This document shows positions 4,198-6,047 of a DNA stretch of 6,047 bases, piece by piece. A program made the position numbers and the translations under genes. The DNA lies in assembly GCA_030452365.1 (NCBI GenBank), contig JAKDMK010000163.1, forward strand, positions 1 to 6,047, written 5' to 3'. The notes beneath the pieces are model-generated. The model saw only the letters and a list, made by a program, of their open reading frames with translations, did not search any database and was not told where the DNA came from. The first letter of the stretch is position 1, and each line of letters starts with the position of its first letter. This stretch comes from Nitrococcus sp. (GTDB lineage: Bacteria > Pseudomonadota > Gammaproteobacteria > Nitrococcales > Nitrococcaceae).

Positions 4198-6047
4198 GCA
4201 AAACGGCGTATCTCGCCCGCCCCCGCCACGTTGCTCACGCACCGGCTGCAAAGCTCCGGATGCTCGGCGCTCGCACCCACGTCCTGGCGCCGCTGCCAGC
4301 AACGCACGCACTTGGGGTGCGCCGAGGGCCCTACTGCCAAGGCGAGCTCGGTTCCATCATTCATGGTGACCGCAACGGCTTGCACGGGGCGCGCGGCGAA
4401 ATCGTGAATCCGGGCTTCGGAAGTGATCAGCACAAATCGCAGCTCGTCGTCAAGCGCCTGCCACTGCCGCTTTAGCTGCGGGGGGCAATAGACCTCGACC
4501 ACGGCTTCCAAGCTCGCACCGAGCACATTGGCGTTGCGCAACTCCTCGATGCGCTTGTTCACGACCTCGCGCAGCGCCAGTATCCCCGTCCAGAAAGATC
4601 GATCAAAGGGCGCTTGATCGAACTGAAATAGCGCCGGGTACCATTCGCTGAGGAACACCGAGGGCTCGCGCGCGCCGGGTATATGCTCCCAGATCTCATC
4701 GGCGGTGAAGCTCAGAATCGGTGCCAGCCAACGCCCCAGCGCCTCGATGATGTGGTACATCGCCGTTTGACAGGAGCGGCGCGCGAGACTCAGCGTCGGC
4801 GCCGTATACTGGCGGTCTTTGATGACATCCAAATAGAAACCACCCATATCCAGCACGCAGAAGTGGTGTAGGCGCTGATAGACCTGGTGGAAGTCGTAGT
4901 CGAGGTAGGCTTCGCGAATGCCTTGCTGGAGCTGCCAGGCGCGGTCCACGGCCCAGCGATCCAGCGCCAGCATCTGCTCGGCCACCACGCTATGCCGGTC
5001 CGGCTCGAATCCCGCCAGATTGCCAAGCAAAAAACGCGCCGTGTTGCGAATCCGCCGGTAGGCGTCCGCGGTACGCTTGAGGATCTCATCGGATACGGCC
5101 ATCTCGCCACGATAATCGGTAGATGCGACCCAAAGCCGGAGCACATCGGCGCCCAGCGTTTTCATCACCGCCTGCGGCGCCACTACATTGCCGCGCGATT
5201 TGGACATCTTGCGGCCATACTCATCGACGGTGAAGCCATGGGTCAGCACGGCGCGATACGGCGGCGCCGCGCGCACCATCATCGAGGTGAGCAGCGAGGA
5301 TTGAAACCAGCCGCGATACTGATCGGAGCCCTCGAGATAGAGATCCGCCGGCTGGTATAACTCCTCGCGCGTCTCGAGTACGGTGGCGTGGGTGGTACCG
5401 GAGTCGAACCACACATCGAGGATGTCGGTCACCTTCTCATAGCGGCTTGCCTCATCGCCGAGCAGTGCCTCGGGCTCGAGGTCGAACCAGGCATCAATGC
5501 CGCGCTGCTCCATGCGCTGCGCCAGCGCCTCGATCAGCCGCGGTGTCTGCGGGTGCGGCTCACCGCTCACACGATCGACGAAAAGGGCGATCGGCACGCC
5601 CCAGATGCGCTGGCGCGAGATACACCACTCGGGACGGCTGCGCACCATGGCCTGCATGCGCGCCTCACCCCATTGCGGATACCAGCGGACCTGCGGCAAG
5701 GCCGCGAGCGTGCGCTCGCGCACGGCATTGGAATCCAGGTTGAGAAACCACTGCGGAGTCGCGCGGAAGAGGATCGGGGTTTTGTGGCGCCAGCAATGCG
5801 GATAGCTATGCGAGTAGCGCTCGTGCTTGAGCAGCATGCCGCGCTCCGCCAAAACTTCGATGATCGTCGCATTGGCTTCGAATACGAGCTGCCCGGCAAA
5901 GAGCTCCGTGCTCGCGACAAAACGCCCGCTGCCATCGACCGGATTGGTGAGCGCAAGCTCGTAGCGCTGCCCCGTGAGGTAGTCGTCGCTGCCATGACCG
6001 GGTGCCGTATGCACGGCGCCGGTGCCGGTATCGGTGGTGACGTAGTC
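4194..6047 (-). CDS. ileS: Isoleucyl-tRNA synthetase, C-terminal two thirds (5' end outside window)
   Basis: Partial gene: the frame is open to the window edge, giving 617 residues plus a TAA stop; about 320 N-terminal residues, including the HIGH motif, are missing compared with the 938 of E. coli. IleRS is a cytosolic class I synthetase that charges tRNA-Ile and edits misactivated valine. The fragment opens in the CP1 editing domain (DYVTTDTGTGAVHTAPGHGSDDY). It continues through YPHCWRHKTPILFRATPQWF, DVWFDSGTTHATV, LEGSDQYRGWFQSSLLTS and the KMSKS loop (coded at 5196-5210). The anticodon-binding helical domain follows (RIRNTARFLLGNLAGF onward). A C-terminal four-cysteine zinc motif is present, CVRC with CSRC (coded at 4239-4310), typical of the bacterial type. 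No break or missing key residue is seen. It heads the ileS-lspA-ispH group. Confidence 0.98.
   Translation of the reverse strand, partial: DYVTTDTGTGAVHTAPGHGSDDYLTGQRYELALTNPVDGSGRFVASTELFAGQLVFEANATIIEVLAERGMLLKHERYSHSYPHCWRHKTPILFRATPQWFLNLDSNAVRERTLAALPQVRWYPQWGEARMQAMVRSRPEWCISRQRIWGVPIALFVDRVSGEPHPQTPRLIEALAQRMEQRGIDAWFDLEPEALLGDEASRYEKVTDILDVWFDSGTTHATVLETREELYQPADLYLEGSDQYRGWFQSSLLTSMMVRAAPPYRAVLTHGFTVDEYGRKMSKSRGNVVAPQAVMKTLGADVLRLWVASTDYRGEMAVSDEILKRTADAYRRIRNTARFLLGNLAGFEPDRHSVVAEQMLALDRWAVDRAWQLQQGIREAYLDYDFHQVYQRLHHFCVLDMGGFYLDVIKDRQYTAPTLSLARRSCQTAMYHIIEALGRWLAPILSFTADEIWEHIPGAREPSVFLSEWYPALFQFDQAPFDRSFWTGILALREVVNKRIEELRNANVLGASLEAVVEVYCPPQLKRQWQALDDELRFVLITSEARIHDFAARPVQAVAVTMNDGTELALAVGPSAHPKCVRCWQRRQDVGASAEHPELCSRCVSNVAGAGEIRRFA

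Noticed and set aside
4599..4621. Inverted repeat TCGATCAA / TTGATCGA
   Set aside because: It is inside the ileS coding sequence (residues around QFDQAPFDRSF), short, and explained by codon use; no regulatory context.

Overview
The window reads as a chromosomal segment of a gammaproteobacterium with fairly high GC content. The basis is gene order. A type IV pilus minor-pilin tail (pilY1, pilY2-like, pilE, then a fimT/GspH-type pilin, all on +) faces a housekeeping block on - (ileS, lspA, ispH). From memory, Pseudomonas aeruginosa has the same neighbourhood: a minor-pilin operon ending pilY1-pilY2-pilE next to ispH(lytB)-fkpB-lspA-ileS. Species cannot be decided from the sequence alone.

Layout. 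1-1055: C-terminal part of PilY1, cut by the window's left edge. 1056-1170: spacer holding a strong GC-rich hairpin and the ribosome site of the next gene. 1171-1521: small exported PilY2-like protein. 1518-1964: PilE-like minor pilin, overlapping pilY2 by ATGA. 1965-2027: short spacer with an AAGGAGG ribosome site. 2028-2585: FimT/GspH pseudopilin. 2586-2595: ten bases between convergent stop codons. 2596-3573 (-): ispH. 3574-3666: spacer with a candidate extended -10 promoter. 3667-4143 (-): lspA with a GTG start. 4144-4193: spacer with a 40-bp imperfect palindrome that reaches into the ileS stop. 4194-6047 (-): ileS, missing about 320 N-terminal residues beyond the right edge. No intergenic stretch exceeds about 115 bases, and no tRNA, rRNA, CRISPR or insertion sequence is seen.

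How the genes work together. The + genes encode secreted or inner-membrane parts that prime type IV pilus assembly: PilY1 as a calcium-responsive tip protein, and PilE and FimT as minor pilins whose leaders are cut by the prepilin peptidase PilD (not in the window). A FimT with a C-terminal GRxR motif hints at a DNA-uptake role. The - genes form the familiar ileS-lspA-ispH group (Ile-tRNA charging, lipoprotein signal cleavage, last step of the MEP isoprenoid pathway). The FKBP-type isomerase gene that often sits between lspA and ispH is missing.

The window is mostly ordinary, well-conserved gene content. The points most worth a second look are two large intergenic palindromes of matching size without terminator U-tracts, a cysteine-bracketed calcium-type loop in FimT, and the placement of fimT after pilE.
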